In this document: positions 56,006 to 64,000 of the stretch, piece by piece
Layout of the letters: every line of letters starts with the position of its first letter
Numbering within the stretch: the stretch's first letter is position 1
Source of the DNA: Sulfurimonas sp.
Lineage (GTDB): Bacteria > Campylobacterota > Campylobacteria > Campylobacterales > Sulfurimonadaceae
Assembly (NCBI GenBank): GCA_028687935.1
Contig: JAQTZE010000005.1
Coordinates: forward strand, 159,307 to 223,306
DNA: 64,000 nucleotides
Direction of reading: 5' to 3'
The notes under the pieces: generated by a model
Database searches by the model: none
Seen by the model: the letters and a program-made list of their open reading frames with translations, nothing else
Told to the model about the DNA's origin: nothing
Position numbers and translations under genes: made by a program

Positions 56006-56564
56006 CAAAATCCTCCTCAATAGCTTCCACCCTATATTTATACAACATTGGATGCTCTTTATAAATAGCAGGAGTTGCCCCAGCTTTTTGGCTGAGATGT
56101 TGTAAAAATAGATCAGTAGTAGGCAGCTCTTCCCAAACCTGTGGCAAAAAAGTCCCTTGAAAATAAGTATGTTTGAGGATAAGCCCATCTTTTGCAGGTT
56201 CTATTTTTGTGCACAAATCTTCATAATCTTTATACTCTATAAGTTCTGGCTGGCTTAGCAGAGATACTTCAAGAGTGAGCTCTGAGAGTTCATCTATTTC
56301 AAGAGGAGAAAATCTAGGATCTCTAAACGCAGCAGACGCTGCGTTTGAGACAATATCATCCAGTAAACTACGATGCGCTACTATGGAACCTATACAGCCT
56401 CGAAGTGCTCCATTTTTATGTAAAGTCACAAACACAGCTCCATCTTTTGCTAAAAATGGATATTTACTTACGAGCTTTTTTTCATTGATAGTGTAGTTTT
56501 CATCAAAGCGACTGAGAATCGAATTTTTTGCTATTTGAAGCAGAATGCTATCTAACATTTTCAC
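55980..56564 (-). CDS. AmmeMemoRadiSam system protein A (AMMECR1 domain)
   Basis: The 194-residue protein has the AMMECR1 signature GALRGCIGSIVAHRSLLDDI near 53-72 and PRFSPLEIDELSELTLEVSLL. It is the first gene of the three-gene locus. The role is unknown; the strict association of the three families suggests one enzyme system. A start ATG lies at 56564. Confidence 0.85.
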   Translation of the reverse strand: MKMLDSILLQIAKNSILSRFDENYTINEKKLVSKYPFLAKDGAVFVTLHKNGALRGCIGSIVAHRSLLDDIVSNAASAAFRDPRFSPLEIDELSELTLEVSLLSQPELIEYKDYEDLCTKIEPAKDGLILKHTYFQGTFLPQVWEELPTTDLFLQHLSQKAGATPAIYKEHPMLYKYRVEAIEEDFDAILPLEG

Positions 56565-56749
56565 TCCTTAATTTGAGCGTGTAGATTATTATAATACGAA
56601 GCATGTAAAAATACAATTAGAGCGAAAAGGCTTTGAGATTATTTTGAAAAATAAACGCGAAGTTCATTGAGAAAATGAAAATTTGAGATTGAAAACTTTG
56701 AATTATGAAAAGAAAAAAAGTTTTAGATTTGGTGAAGATTGTGCATCAG

Positions 56750-56786
56750 GAGCAAAAAGGCTAGACTTAATGTCTGCCGTTTGCTC
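56750..56786 (-). terminator. Imperfect hairpin after the por operon
   Basis: GAGCAAA...GGC.AGAC and GTCT.GCC..TTTGCTC pair around TTAAT, 34 bp after the porB stop. It probably ends the por transcript. The 255-bp gap that holds it (56565-56819) contains no supported gene. Confidence 0.45.
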
Positions 56787-56819
56787 TTGAGGTGCAAGGT
56801 TTGCCGAAGCTAGAAGTTT

Positions 56820-57776
56820 TTATACTCTCGCTTCTTCGCGGCGGTTTAGATATGACCAGTTTGCGTCTACACGCTCTTGCCACTCTTTGATCAAGTATTT
56901 ATACTGATCTTTAAATAAGTGCTTGAAACGTCCTTGAGCAGCTAAATACTCTTCAACAGGCACAACATTTTTTGGTCTGTATGTGATGTTTAGCTCATGT
57001 CCGTCAATGATCTCATACAATGGGAAAACCAATGAATCTGTTGCAAGATCAGTAATCATCATTGTATCTTTAGGATCAAATTTCCACTCAGTCGTACAAG
57101 GTGAAACTGCATTGATAAATACAGGACCATCTACTGAAAAACCGTGTTGGATTTTTTTCACCATATCTTTCCATTTATTTGGAGCAACTTGTGCTGCATA
57201 AGGAATATTATGTGAAGCCATGATAGATACCATGTCTTTTTTGTTTTTCTTCTCACCATAGCTTACGCGACCAGCAGGAGCTGTTGTCGAGCTTGAACCG
57301 ATTGGTGTTGAAGATGAACGTTGTCCACCCGTGTTTGCATATACTTCGTTGTCAAGAACAACGTGCATGATATTGTGACCACGTTCCATACAACCAGAAA
57401 TCCACTGAAAACCGATATCGTAAGAAGCACCATCACCTGCAAAAGATACGAACTTAGGATTACGATCTGGTTGCTTGAGGCGACCTTTATTTTTAAGTGC
57501 TTTGTGCATCGCTTCCGCACCTGCAACTGCAGTCGAACCATTTTCAAAACCGATGTGGATCCAAGAAGCATCCCATGAAGTGTACGGATAAACCGCAGTA
57601 CAAACTTCAAGACAACCAGTTGATGCAGAAAGTACCAAATCATCATTTGTTGCGTTTAATACTTCACGAACGATGATCGAGTGTGCACAACCAGGACATA
57701 AAAGGTTTGCACCTTCAAAACGGTCAGCTGATGTTGAAAACTCTTTTAAGTTTTTTATTTTTTTCATTTCACTCAT
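56820..57776 (-). CDS. porB: Pyruvate:ferredoxin oxidoreductase, beta subunit
   Basis: The 318-residue protein starts MSEMKKIKNLKEF (ATG at 57774-57776). The TPP-binding motif GDGASYDIGFQWISG runs to DNEVYANTGGQRS. LLCPGCAHSIIVREV gives cluster cysteines near the start. With alpha, gamma and delta it converts pyruvate and CoA to acetyl-CoA or runs in reverse to fix CO2 in the reductive TCA cycle, as used by many Campylobacterota. It starts 10 bp after porA ends and is the last gene of the operon. Confidence 0.93.
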   Translation of the reverse strand: MSEMKKIKNLKEFSTSADRFEGANLLCPGCAHSIIVREVLNATNDDLVLSASTGCLEVCTAVYPYTSWDASWIHIGFENGSTAVAGAEAMHKALKNKGRLKQPDRNPKFVSFAGDGASYDIGFQWISGCMERGHNIMHVVLDNEVYANTGGQRSSSTPIGSSSTTAPAGRVSYGEKKNKKDMVSIMASHNIPYAAQVAPNKWKDMVKKIQHGFSVDGPVFINAVSPCTTEWKFDPKDTMMITDLATDSLVFPLYEIIDGHELNITYRPKNVVPVEEYLAAQGRFKHLFKDQYKYLIKEWQERVDANWSYLNRREEARV

Positions 57777-57786
57777 AGTCTTCTCC

Positions 57787-59010
57787 TTATAAAAATGATA
57801 GTTTCGGTCCGCGAACACCGATAAATTGCTGTAATGGAGTAGTTATTTTACCTGCATCAACATTTGCTTGAAGCTCAGTAAATAGATCTACTAAATGTTT
57901 TTTTGTTAAGTCACGACCACCAAGGCCATAAATTTTACCACTCAACATAGGTCTTGTCTCTAAATTATAAAGACAACCAGCCATTTCATTAAATAACATA
58001 CCAACAGTTCCACCAGGAGCAGAACGATCAAGTGTCGCTATTGCTTTAGCACCTTTGAGTGCTTCTTGAATTTGCATGAACGGGAAAGGACGAATAACAC
58101 GAATTCCTACAACACCCGCTTTAATACCTTTAGCTCTCATCTCAGTTGCAACTTCACGTGCAGTTTCAACTGAAGTCCCCATACAAACAACAGCTACATC
58201 AGCATCGTCCATATCATATTTTTCAACGATATTATATTTACGACCAGAAAGCTTTTCAAAATCATCAAACGCAGCTTGAATTTTTGGCATAACTTTTGTC
58301 ATAAGGTCATTATGTTGACGTGCTTTGTGTTCAAAATGCCAATCTTCTTCAGTCTGTACACCGTGTGTTACAGGATGTTCAAAGTCAAGCATGTCATTCA
58401 TAGGTTTAAAGTCACCTACAAATCCATATCCTTCATCATCAGTCAAAGTTTTTACACCCTGAGCAGTGTGTGAAGTCATAAATCCATCTTGGTGAACCAT
58501 ACATGGAAGTCTTACTTCGTGATCTTCTGCAACTTTAAACGCGATAAAGTTTAGGTCATACGCATCTTGCGGGCAATATGCATCAAGTTGAATCCAACCA
58601 CTATCACGACCAAGGTACATATCAGAGTGGTCGCCATTTACGTTAAGTGGAGCAGCAAGTGCACGGTTAACAACATTGAGAATAATCGGTAAACGCATAC
58701 CAGAAGCCTGATAAAGAGTCTCTACCATAAGTGCATAACCTTGTGAAGAAGTTGCAGTTGCAACACGTCCACCCGCAGCAGCAGCACCGATACATCCAGA
58801 CATTGCTGCATGCTCAGACTCAACCATTACGAATTCGCCTTCTACATAACCATCAGCCAAAAACTTCGCATAACCTTCAACAATAGGAGTTGATGGAGTA
58901 ATAGGATATGCAGCAACAACGTCAATCTGACACTGTCTCAGCGCTTGAGCAGCTGCAAAATTTCCATCCCATACTTCGATATCTCTTAATTCCATTTTAT
59001 CAAATGCCAT
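57787..59010 (-). CDS. porA: Pyruvate:ferredoxin oxidoreductase, alpha subunit
   Basis: The 407-residue protein begins MAFDKMELRDIEVWDGNFAA and has the alpha-chain motifs YPITPSTPIVEGYA near 35 and ATSSQGYALMVETLY near 86, plus GVVGIRVIRPFPF in the C-terminal half. It binds TPP with the beta subunit. It overlaps porD by 1 bp (TAATG). Confidence 0.94.
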   Translation of the reverse strand: MAFDKMELRDIEVWDGNFAAAQALRQCQIDVVAAYPITPSTPIVEGYAKFLADGYVEGEFVMVESEHAAMSGCIGAAAAGGRVATATSSQGYALMVETLYQASGMRLPIILNVVNRALAAPLNVNGDHSDMYLGRDSGWIQLDAYCPQDAYDLNFIAFKVAEDHEVRLPCMVHQDGFMTSHTAQGVKTLTDDEGYGFVGDFKPMNDMLDFEHPVTHGVQTEEDWHFEHKARQHNDLMTKVMPKIQAAFDDFEKLSGRKYNIVEKYDMDDADVAVVCMGTSVETAREVATEMRAKGIKAGVVGIRVIRPFPFMQIQEALKGAKAIATLDRSAPGGTVGMLFNEMAGCLYNLETRPMLSGKIYGLGGRDLTKKHLVDLFTELQANVDAGKITTPLQQFIGVRGPKLSFL

Positions 59011-59405
59011 TATTTTGTCTCCTTTACTTTAGCAGGCCATTTTGCCAACTCTGCTTCTTCATCTGCTTGTTCTGGGAACATTAAAAGTGATTTAGGGTTT
59101 GTAGGACATACCTCTACACAAATACCACAACCTTTACAGTGATCCATATCTACACCGATCATCTTTTTATCTCTTGCGATTATTGACATATCTGGACAAT
59201 ATATCCAGCAGAACTGACAATCTATACAAAAATCTTTTGCAAATATTGGCTTTTCAATTCTCCAGTCCGCTACACTTGCAACAAACGAGTTACTTTGTGA
59301 ATAGTTACGGTCTTCTTGCTGTGTTGTCGCAATATCATTTGACACTCCGTCAAATGAACGAAGCATTGCTCCGATTTCAAATTCATCCCATCCTTTATTA
59401 GCCAT
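59010..59405 (-). CDS. porD: Pyruvate:ferredoxin oxidoreductase, delta (ferredoxin) subunit
   Basis: The 131-residue protein starts MANKGWDEFEIGAM; an extra methionine just before could also start. It binds two 4Fe-4S clusters through CIDCQFCWIYCP and CKGCGICVEVCP. It moves electrons from the enzyme to soluble ferredoxin. It is placed between porG and porA in the operon. Confidence 0.93.
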   Translation of the reverse strand: MANKGWDEFEIGAMLRSFDGVSNDIATTQQEDRNYSQSNSFVASVADWRIEKPIFAKDFCIDCQFCWIYCPDMSIIARDKKMIGVDMDHCKGCGICVEVCPTNPKSLLMFPEQADEEAELAKWPAKVKETK

Positions 59406-59415
59406 CATTCTCTCC

Positions 59416-59973
59416 TTATTTCACTTCGTCATATGCACGCTGAATTGCTATCATATTCGCGTCAATGATTTTTTGTGGTAGTTTTCCAAGAATTCTCACC
59501 ATACTCTCTTTGAAAAATTCTATATCATACATTTTTGAAACTTTCATAAATGCACCAAGCATTGGTGTATTTGGAATAGGACGACCAATCGTCTCTTGAG
59601 CAATTTTAATACAGTCAACTGTATAAACTTCTTTGCCCTCTAGTCTTGGCTGAGAAGCCACTAACTCTTCTGTAGTCATGTGTGTCGTGATAATATAAAC
59701 TGTATTTTCTTTATGATTAATAGTAACATCAGAAGTATAAACCAATGCAGGGTCGATAACGAAAACAAAATCAGGTTCCATATATTTCTCATGATTCATA
59801 ATCATCTGATCATTTACACGGTTATACGCTGTCATCGCAGCTCCACGCTTTGCAGACCCGTAAAATGCGAATGCCTGTACGTGCTTACCAGTTGTTGAAA
59901 TAACATCTGCCAAACCTTTAGCACCAGTTACTGCACCTTGTCCAGCGCGGCTATGCCATCTAATTTCTAGCAT
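59416..59973 (-). CDS. porG: Pyruvate:ferredoxin oxidoreductase, gamma subunit
   Basis: The 185-residue protein starts MLEIRWHSRAGQGAVTGAKG, the hallmark of the gamma subunit. It has GSAKRGAAMTAYNR near 40 and a Rossmann-like core. It is the first gene of the porGDAB operon, with an AGGAGA ribosome site. The start has a 97-bp leader after the HAD gene's stop on the same strand. Confidence 0.93.
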   Translation of the reverse strand: MLEIRWHSRAGQGAVTGAKGLADVISTTGKHVQAFAFYGSAKRGAAMTAYNRVNDQMIMNHEKYMEPDFVFVIDPALVYTSDVTINHKENTVYIITTHMTTEELVASQPRLEGKEVYTVDCIKIAQETIGRPIPNTPMLGAFMKVSKMYDIEFFKESMVRILGKLPQKIIDANMIAIQRAYDEVK

Positions 59974-60090
59974 TCATTCTCCTTTTTTTTAAGAAAATTT
60001 ATAAGTTTTCTCTCATTTCTAATTTACTGTATTTTAGGCAAGTTGCTCTTAAATATAGCTTGATAGATTTCCTCATTTTGCATAACTAAG

Positions 60091-60738
60091 TTATATGTGT
60101 GATATCTTCTTCATCTCTAAATGCTTAACAGCTTCAAGCACATCATCGAATATAATATCAGTAAACATTTTTAGTGTACCGTAATCATCATAGCCACTCA
60201 GAACAGCTATCGCATTAACCTCTGCGTTTTTGGCACAAAGCAGATCAAGCTTTGTATCACCAATCATCCAGACCTCTTTTTCATCTCCCTTAAAACTCTC
60301 AAGAGCTTTGAGAATAGGCTCTTGATGTGGTTTTGGATGTTCTACATGTTCCCGCCCGATAAGGACTTTAAAATACTGCATAAGACCAAAATGTTCCAAA
60401 AGTATCTGTGAATATTCCCCTGTTTTAGTCGTCACAATCCCAAGCTCTGCAAATTGACTCGCTCGCTTCACAGCTTCACTTGCTCCTGGAAGCAGCAAAG
60501 TTTTTTGCGTAGATATCTGGCGGTAGTGTTCTTTATAAGTTGCTACAAAATCCCAGACATACTCCTGCTCTATGCCTAGCTCTGCAAACATGATATCAAG
60601 GGGATATCCTATCAAAGCCTTTACCGCTTCTGTATCTCTTTGTGAGTGTCCATGAGACTCAAATGTATGATAAAAACTCTCCAAAATTGCCTCCGTAGAG
60701 TCAATCAAAGTCCCATCTAAATCAAAAAGTATTATCAT
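60091..60738 (-). CDS. HAD-family phosphatase (Gph/PpaX-like)
   Basis: The 215-residue protein starts MIILFDLDGTLIDSTEAIL, the nucleophile aspartate motif DxDGT, with the threonine (IVTTKTGEYS) and the metal aspartates (WMIGDTKLDLLCAK) following. It removes phosphate from a small substrate such as phosphoglycolate; the exact one is unknown. I chose the ATG at 60738, which starts 1 bp after the WecA-like gene ends (60740), over one 21 bp upstream. Confidence 0.88.
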   Translation of the reverse strand: MIILFDLDGTLIDSTEAILESFYHTFESHGHSQRDTEAVKALIGYPLDIMFAELGIEQEYVWDFVATYKEHYRQISTQKTLLLPGASEAVKRASQFAELGIVTTKTGEYSQILLEHFGLMQYFKVLIGREHVEHPKPHQEPILKALESFKGDEKEVWMIGDTKLDLLCAKNAEVNAIAVLSGYDDYGTLKMFTDIIFDDVLEAVKHLEMKKISHI

Positions 60739-60739
60739 T

Positions 60740-61771
60740 TTAGAGATCCACTTTATCAAGTTTGTTCTGTCTTTTTTTGATTCCTGTGAAGATCATATAG
60801 GACAAAAGAAAAATAACTGCAAAGTTTACAAGCGAAAAAATCGGCATAAGACCATTTGGATGCTGTGCTATTAAGATACTCAAAAGGTACCCAAAACTAG
60901 TAAATGTTACTTGGAGCAGAACTAAAAAGACGACTGTTCTTTTAACGCTATCATCAAAAAACTTTACCAATATATGATGTAAGTGTGTTTTGTCTGCGCT
61001 AAATGGAGAACGCCCTCTTCTTACCCTTCGTATCATCACGACAAGCGTATCCAAGAGTGGTATCGCCGCTATATAAAGTATCACGACTGGATGCACATAT
61101 TTCAGACTCAGCACGGCCAAGATGCTGATAATAAAGCCAAGTGTCAAAGAGCCACTGTCACCCATAAAAACTTTCGCAGGGTTCCAGTTCAAAATCATAA
61201 AACCTACCAAACTAGCAATAGTGTACAAAGATATCAGAAGCATTACATCATCACCATTTACATATCCAATATAGGCAAAACACGCAATTATAACGACACT
61301 AATACCCGAAGACAAACCATCCAGTCCATCGATAAGGTTCAAAGCATTTGTAAAACCTGTAAGTGCAAAGATCGTAAAAGGAAGTGCAAACCAAGCAAGA
61401 GATAAATCATATCCTAAAAATATACCGATGCTCGAGATAGTCATATCAAAAAGCCAAAGTACAAAAACAGCCAAAGCTATGACTAAAAACTTCAACTTGG
61501 GAGAGACATCGTGTCTGTCGTCAAGAATCCCAACGACAAAAACCATAAATATAGATGCAAATATATACCAGTATTCTAAGAATAGTTCTGTCTCAAAAAA
61601 GAATGTGGAGATAAAAAAAGCACTAACAAAACCTATACCGCCACCGCTTGGGACAATATAATTATGAGAACTTCTCTCATTTGGGATATCCAGTAGTTTT
61701 AAGCTGTATGCATATTTGATAACGAGCAAGACAAGTAGATATGACAAAATGATTACAAATATAAAGTTCAA
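60740..61771 (-). CDS. WecA/MraY-like polyprenyl-phosphate sugar-1-phosphate transferase
   Basis: The 343-residue membrane protein has about ten helices and the conserved cytoplasmic motifs: NALNLIDGLDGLSSG with the catalytic aspartates, KVFMGDSGSLTLGF, and the histidine motif KTHLHHIL. It transfers a sugar phosphate to undecaprenyl phosphate to begin O-antigen, capsule or other glycan synthesis. The lack of the murein signature argues for WecA/TagO type rather than MraY. The HAD phosphatase follows at 1 bp. Confidence 0.88.
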   Translation of the reverse strand: MNFIFVIILSYLLVLLVIKYAYSLKLLDIPNERSSHNYIVPSGGGIGFVSAFFISTFFFETELFLEYWYIFASIFMVFVVGILDDRHDVSPKLKFLVIALAVFVLWLFDMTISSIGIFLGYDLSLAWFALPFTIFALTGFTNALNLIDGLDGLSSGISVVIIACFAYIGYVNGDDVMLLISLYTIASLVGFMILNWNPAKVFMGDSGSLTLGFIISILAVLSLKYVHPVVILYIAAIPLLDTLVVMIRRVRRGRSPFSADKTHLHHILVKFFDDSVKRTVVFLVLLQVTFTSFGYLLSILIAQHPNGLMPIFSLVNFAVIFLLSYMIFTGIKKRQNKLDKVDL

Positions 61772-61789
61772 TAGCTATCACCTTGCAAA

Positions 61790-62350
61790 AAATTTAATCT
61801 GCAATGGTAGTCTAGTTCGACTTTAGATTTACTTTTATTTACTATTTTGATGCCAGGACGAGGTGCCCACCCTCAACAACTCGTCACTGCGAGGCTTCAG
61901 CCGTGGCAGTCTAAAAAAGCAAAGCTCTGAGAGCCTAAAGGATCACATCCAAGAACGCTGTTCGGACGTACCTCTTGAAAGCTCTCTCGGACGTACAGGC
62001 TTCAGCCGTACCCTTAGGCTGTAATGACACAAAGGTGCAGCTAAAGCTAGCACGTCCAAAAAGCCCTTCCAAGCAATTCAAAATTCAACATAATTTTCTG
62101 ATTTGGCATTTGGAACTGCGTTTACATTCGCTGCGAGCAAAGCGAGTCAATCTACCTCAACAACCCGTCACTGAGAGGCTTCAGCCGTGGCAGTCTTTCT
62201 CGCTCCCATGCTCCAGTTTGAGTGTGTATGTCAATTTGTGATTTTATTTGTATGCACCCCAAGGGTATTTCTTACAGGGCACATTTCCATCGAGAACGAT
62301 GGGAACGAGGAGAAGGATTTTATTTACAAATTTAGATAGAAGTATCTAAT
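61790..62350. repeat. Repeat mosaic, no genes seen
   Basis: About 560 bp of GC-richer mosaic without a supported gene. It contains two copies of GTCACTG(C/A)GAGGCTTCAG (61883-61912 and 62167-62196, REP-like), a partial copy of the CTGCGTTTACATTCGCTG unit (62116-62148), and GTACxxGAAGCTTC-like fragments. It looks like a place where small repeats have accumulated. Confidence 0.6.
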
Positions 62351-62355
62351 ACAGA

Positions 62356-62661
62356 TTATTCTTGAATTCTTCTAAAAGCCTCTTCATAGACCTCTTTGTT
62401 TTGTCTTTGACCAACAGCAACAACTTCAACAACTTGTGCAACATTATTTTCAATCTTAATGACTATTCGGTATGTCGCATTAGCAACATAAGTTTTTCGA
62501 TAGCCTTCTAAATTTAACTTGCCAAGATTATAAAGTTTACTGCTGTATTTAAAAGGGTCATTCTCATACTTTTTGAAATACTCTGCAACTTCTTGTAGAA
62601 TATTTAAAGGTAAGTTTGCTAAATCATCTTTAACCTCAGGGTTGTACTCGACTTTAAACAT
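62356..62661 (-). CDS. RelE/ParE-type toxin
   Basis: The 101-residue protein begins MFKVEYNPEVKDDLANLP and has the pattern YKLYNLGKLNLEGYRKTYVANATYRIVIKIE-like strand order of RelE/ParE toxins (shown in part). These cut mRNA at the ribosome or poison gyrase. It is encoded after its antitoxin with an 8-bp overlap, as in type II modules. Which target applies cannot be seen. Confidence 0.82.
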   Translation of the reverse strand: MFKVEYNPEVKDDLANLPLNILQEVAEYFKKYENDPFKYSSKLYNLGKLNLEGYRKTYVANATYRIVIKIENNVAQVVEVVAVGQRQNKEVYEEAFRRIQE

Positions 62662-62959
62662 CGCAACCCTTTTGTTTTAAATATTCAAACATCTCTTCTT
62701 GAGATAGCATTTTTACTGGCTCTTTAAGGTCCAACATTCTCTCTTTGATAACTTGAGCAATTTCTAAATCTTCTAAATAATCTTGAAGCTCTTTCATTCT
62801 TTCATATTCTGCTATACCTAAAATAACCACTTCAGGTTTATTATGTCTTACAACAGCAAGTTTTTCCACAGTACGAGAAGATACCTTTTCAATATACCCA
62901 CTTAAAGATTTTGAAAGCTCTGTAATACCAACCATCTCTTGTTGTGCATATGCAACCAT
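62654..62959 (-). CDS. Phd/YefM-type antitoxin
   Basis: The 101-residue protein starts MVAYAQQEMVGITELSKSL and contains EKLAVVRHNKPEVVILGIAEY, the Phd/YefM pattern. The N-terminal part binds DNA and the C-terminal part neutralises the toxin encoded just downstream (8-bp overlap). Autoregulation of the pair is typical. Confidence 0.82.
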   Translation of the reverse strand: MVAYAQQEMVGITELSKSLSGYIEKVSSRTVEKLAVVRHNKPEVVILGIAEYERMKELQDYLEDLEIAQVIKERMLDLKEPVKMLSQEEMFEYLKQKGCDV

Positions 62960-63037
62960 TTTAAACTCCTGTGTTTAATATATATTATTCTATGTATTAT
63001 AACATATATTCTAAAACAAACTCAACTGTATTTGGAA

Positions 63038-63109
63038 CTGCGTTTACATTCGCTGTGAGCGAAGCGAGGACTAGGTGCCCCTTGAGGGTAAGTCCCCTTG
63101 GGGATGGAA
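63038..63109. repeat. Single copy of the CTGCGTTTACATTCGCTG unit
   Basis: A 72-bp copy of the long unit that is repeated in tandem at 63716-64000, between the two toxin-antitoxin modules. The gap of 162 bp (62960-63121) holds nothing else I can name. Confidence 0.75.
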
Positions 63110-63121
63110 CTGTTTACCAAA

Positions 63122-63376
63122 TTAGTAGTGATACTTACAAGAGATTATGACAACACTATAATCAGTCACTTCATAAACAAGTCTATGCTCATCTGTAATC
63201 CTTCGTGACCAACATCCTGAAAGTTCATGCCTTAATGGTTCTGGCTTACCAATTCCATTAAAAAAATCTCTTTTTATATCTTTTAACAAATTATTTATTT
63301 TTTTTACTATTTTCTTATCTTCATATTGCCATTGTACATACTCTTCCCAACTTTCATCAGTCCATGTGATATTCAT
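63122..63376 (-). CDS. YoeB/Txe-type toxin
   Basis: The 84-residue protein starts MNITWTDESWEEYVQWQ and ends IISCKYHY, the pattern of YoeB, with GKPEPLRHELSGCWSRRI and EHRLVYEV in the middle. YoeB cuts mRNA in the ribosome A-site; the terminal His and Tyr are catalytic in the family. It overlaps its antitoxin by 4 bp. Confidence 0.9.
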   Translation of the reverse strand: MNITWTDESWEEYVQWQYEDKKIVKKINNLLKDIKRDFFNGIGKPEPLRHELSGCWSRRITDEHRLVYEVTDYSVVIISCKYHY

Positions 63377-63627
63377 GACTCAATAAGTTCTTTTTCGAAA
63401 GTTTTACCTTCTCTTGCATGCTTTAAAGATGAAAGTAATCTTTCTTTATTTTTAGGACTACTTAAAAGATAATTTGTCTCTTTTAAAGAATTATATTCAT
63501 CCATAGATATCATCACAACATTTTCACGACCTTTTCGATGTATCACTACCTCTTCATGATCGATATACACACTATCAAATACAGCTTTTAGATTGTTTCT
63601 AGCTTCTGTCAAACTTACTACTTGCAT
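63373..63627 (-). CDS. YefM-type antitoxin
   Basis: The 84-residue protein starts MQVVSLTEARNNLKAVFDSV and has VVIHRKGRENVVMISMDEYNS, typical of YefM. It binds YoeB and represses the operon. It is a second, different type II module about 400 bp from the first. Confidence 0.9.
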   Translation of the reverse strand: MQVVSLTEARNNLKAVFDSVYIDHEEVVIHRKGRENVVMISMDEYNSLKETNYLLSSPKNKERLLSSLKHAREGKTFEKELIES

Positions 63628-63715
63628 AGCTTACTCCTTACATTATTTTGTACACTATTATATCAAATAAGAAATTAATTATTCACAATCAACCTCTAAC
63701 CCTTCTTTTTAGAAA

Positions 63716-64000
63716 CTGCGTTTACATTCGCTGTGAGCGAAGCGAGGACTAGGTGCCCCTTGAGGGTAAGTCCCCTTGGGGGATGGAACTGCGTTTACAT
63801 TCGCTGTGAGCGTAGCGAGGAAGTCCCCTTGGGGGATGGAACTGCGTTTACATTCGCTGTGAGCGTAGCGAGGAAGTCCCCTTGGGGGATGGAACTGCGT
63901 TTACATTCGCTGTGAGCGTAGCGAGGACTAGGTGCCCCTTGAGGGTAAGTCCCCTTGGGGGATGGAACTGCGTTTACATTCGCTGTGAGCGTAGCGAGGA
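63716..64000. repeat. Tandem repeat, 73- and 53-bp units
   Basis: Four full units run end to end: 63716-63788 (73 bp), 63789-63841 (53), 63842-63894 (53) and 63895-63967 (73), plus a partial unit to the window edge. The long unit carries a 20-bp insert beginning CTAGGTGCCCC. Units are near-identical, differing mainly by GCGAAGCG or GCGTAGCG. No spacer diversity is present. The short frames within it are not genes. Confidence 0.9.

Noticed and set aside
63716..64000. CRISPR array
   Set aside because: The repeats are tandem with near-identical sequence throughout; there are no variable spacers, and no cas genes are nearby.
1..64000. tRNA or rRNA genes
   Set aside because: No cloverleaf or rRNA stretch was seen in the gaps; short hairpins found are terminators or repeats.

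Overview
The window is from a bacterial chromosome of the Campylobacterota (epsilonproteobacteria), most like Sulfurimonas or a relative. The evidence is AT-rich DNA, a three-gene cytochrome bc1 operon whose c subunit carries two haems, a four-subunit pyruvate:ferredoxin oxidoreductase, a free-standing FlhB C-terminal domain, luxS and many sensor kinases. The genus is inferred from gene content and was not tested by a search.

Layout. 1-16.9 kb is housekeeping: the start of homoserine dehydrogenase, an aminotransferase, rlmB, rsmI, rpmE, rsmE, molybdenum-cofactor genes (moeA, moaA), queuosine genes (queD, queE), a lipoprotein, a porin, an RDD protein and petABC. 16.9-34.4 kb is an inserted element (below). 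34.3-36.2 kb is mnmG. 36.4-45.0 kb is one tightly overlapped signalling operon: HD-GYP response regulator, CheY-like protein, FIST-PAS kinase, globin-type kinase, HDOD protein, H-NOX haem sensor and a short kinase. 45-56.6 kb holds a Sel1-repeat protein, riboflavin synthase, recQ, a diguanylate cyclase paired with a periplasmic binding protein, a luxS cluster and the three-gene AmmeMemoRadiSam locus. 56.8-61.8 kb holds porGDAB, a HAD phosphatase and a WecA/MraY-type transferase. 61.8-64 kb is repeats with two toxin-antitoxin pairs.

The main discovery is a complete Tn7-like transposon whose ends can be read to the base: 16917-34359 (17,443 bp), 5'-TGT...ACA-3', flanked by the 5-bp direct repeat GCAAT. 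It encodes TnsA, TnsB, TnsC and TniQ at one end and a TnsE-like protein at the other, transcribed inward. It sits inside the last codons of mnmG, and its right end supplies a new tail and stop codon, so MnmG stays intact. Removing it in silico rejoins mnmG to the gene at 16026-16892 as stop-TAG directly followed by start-ATG. The cargo is a phosphorothioation-type defence locus: DUF4007 protein (SspB-like), large P-loop ATPase (SspC-like), PAPS-reductase-like enzyme (SspD-like), then a GIY-YIG-like protein, a DGQHR (DndB-like) protein and a GHKL ATPase, led by a small DNA-binding protein with an operator cluster. A ClpP-class protease with a 59-residue partner lies between the left end and tnsA.

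A second signal runs through the host DNA: the 7-mer AAACGCA (mostly followed by G or A) occurs on both strands about once per 500 bp in chromosomal DNA but only twice in the transposon. It behaves like an uptake-type or other genome-signature word. All counts were made by eye.
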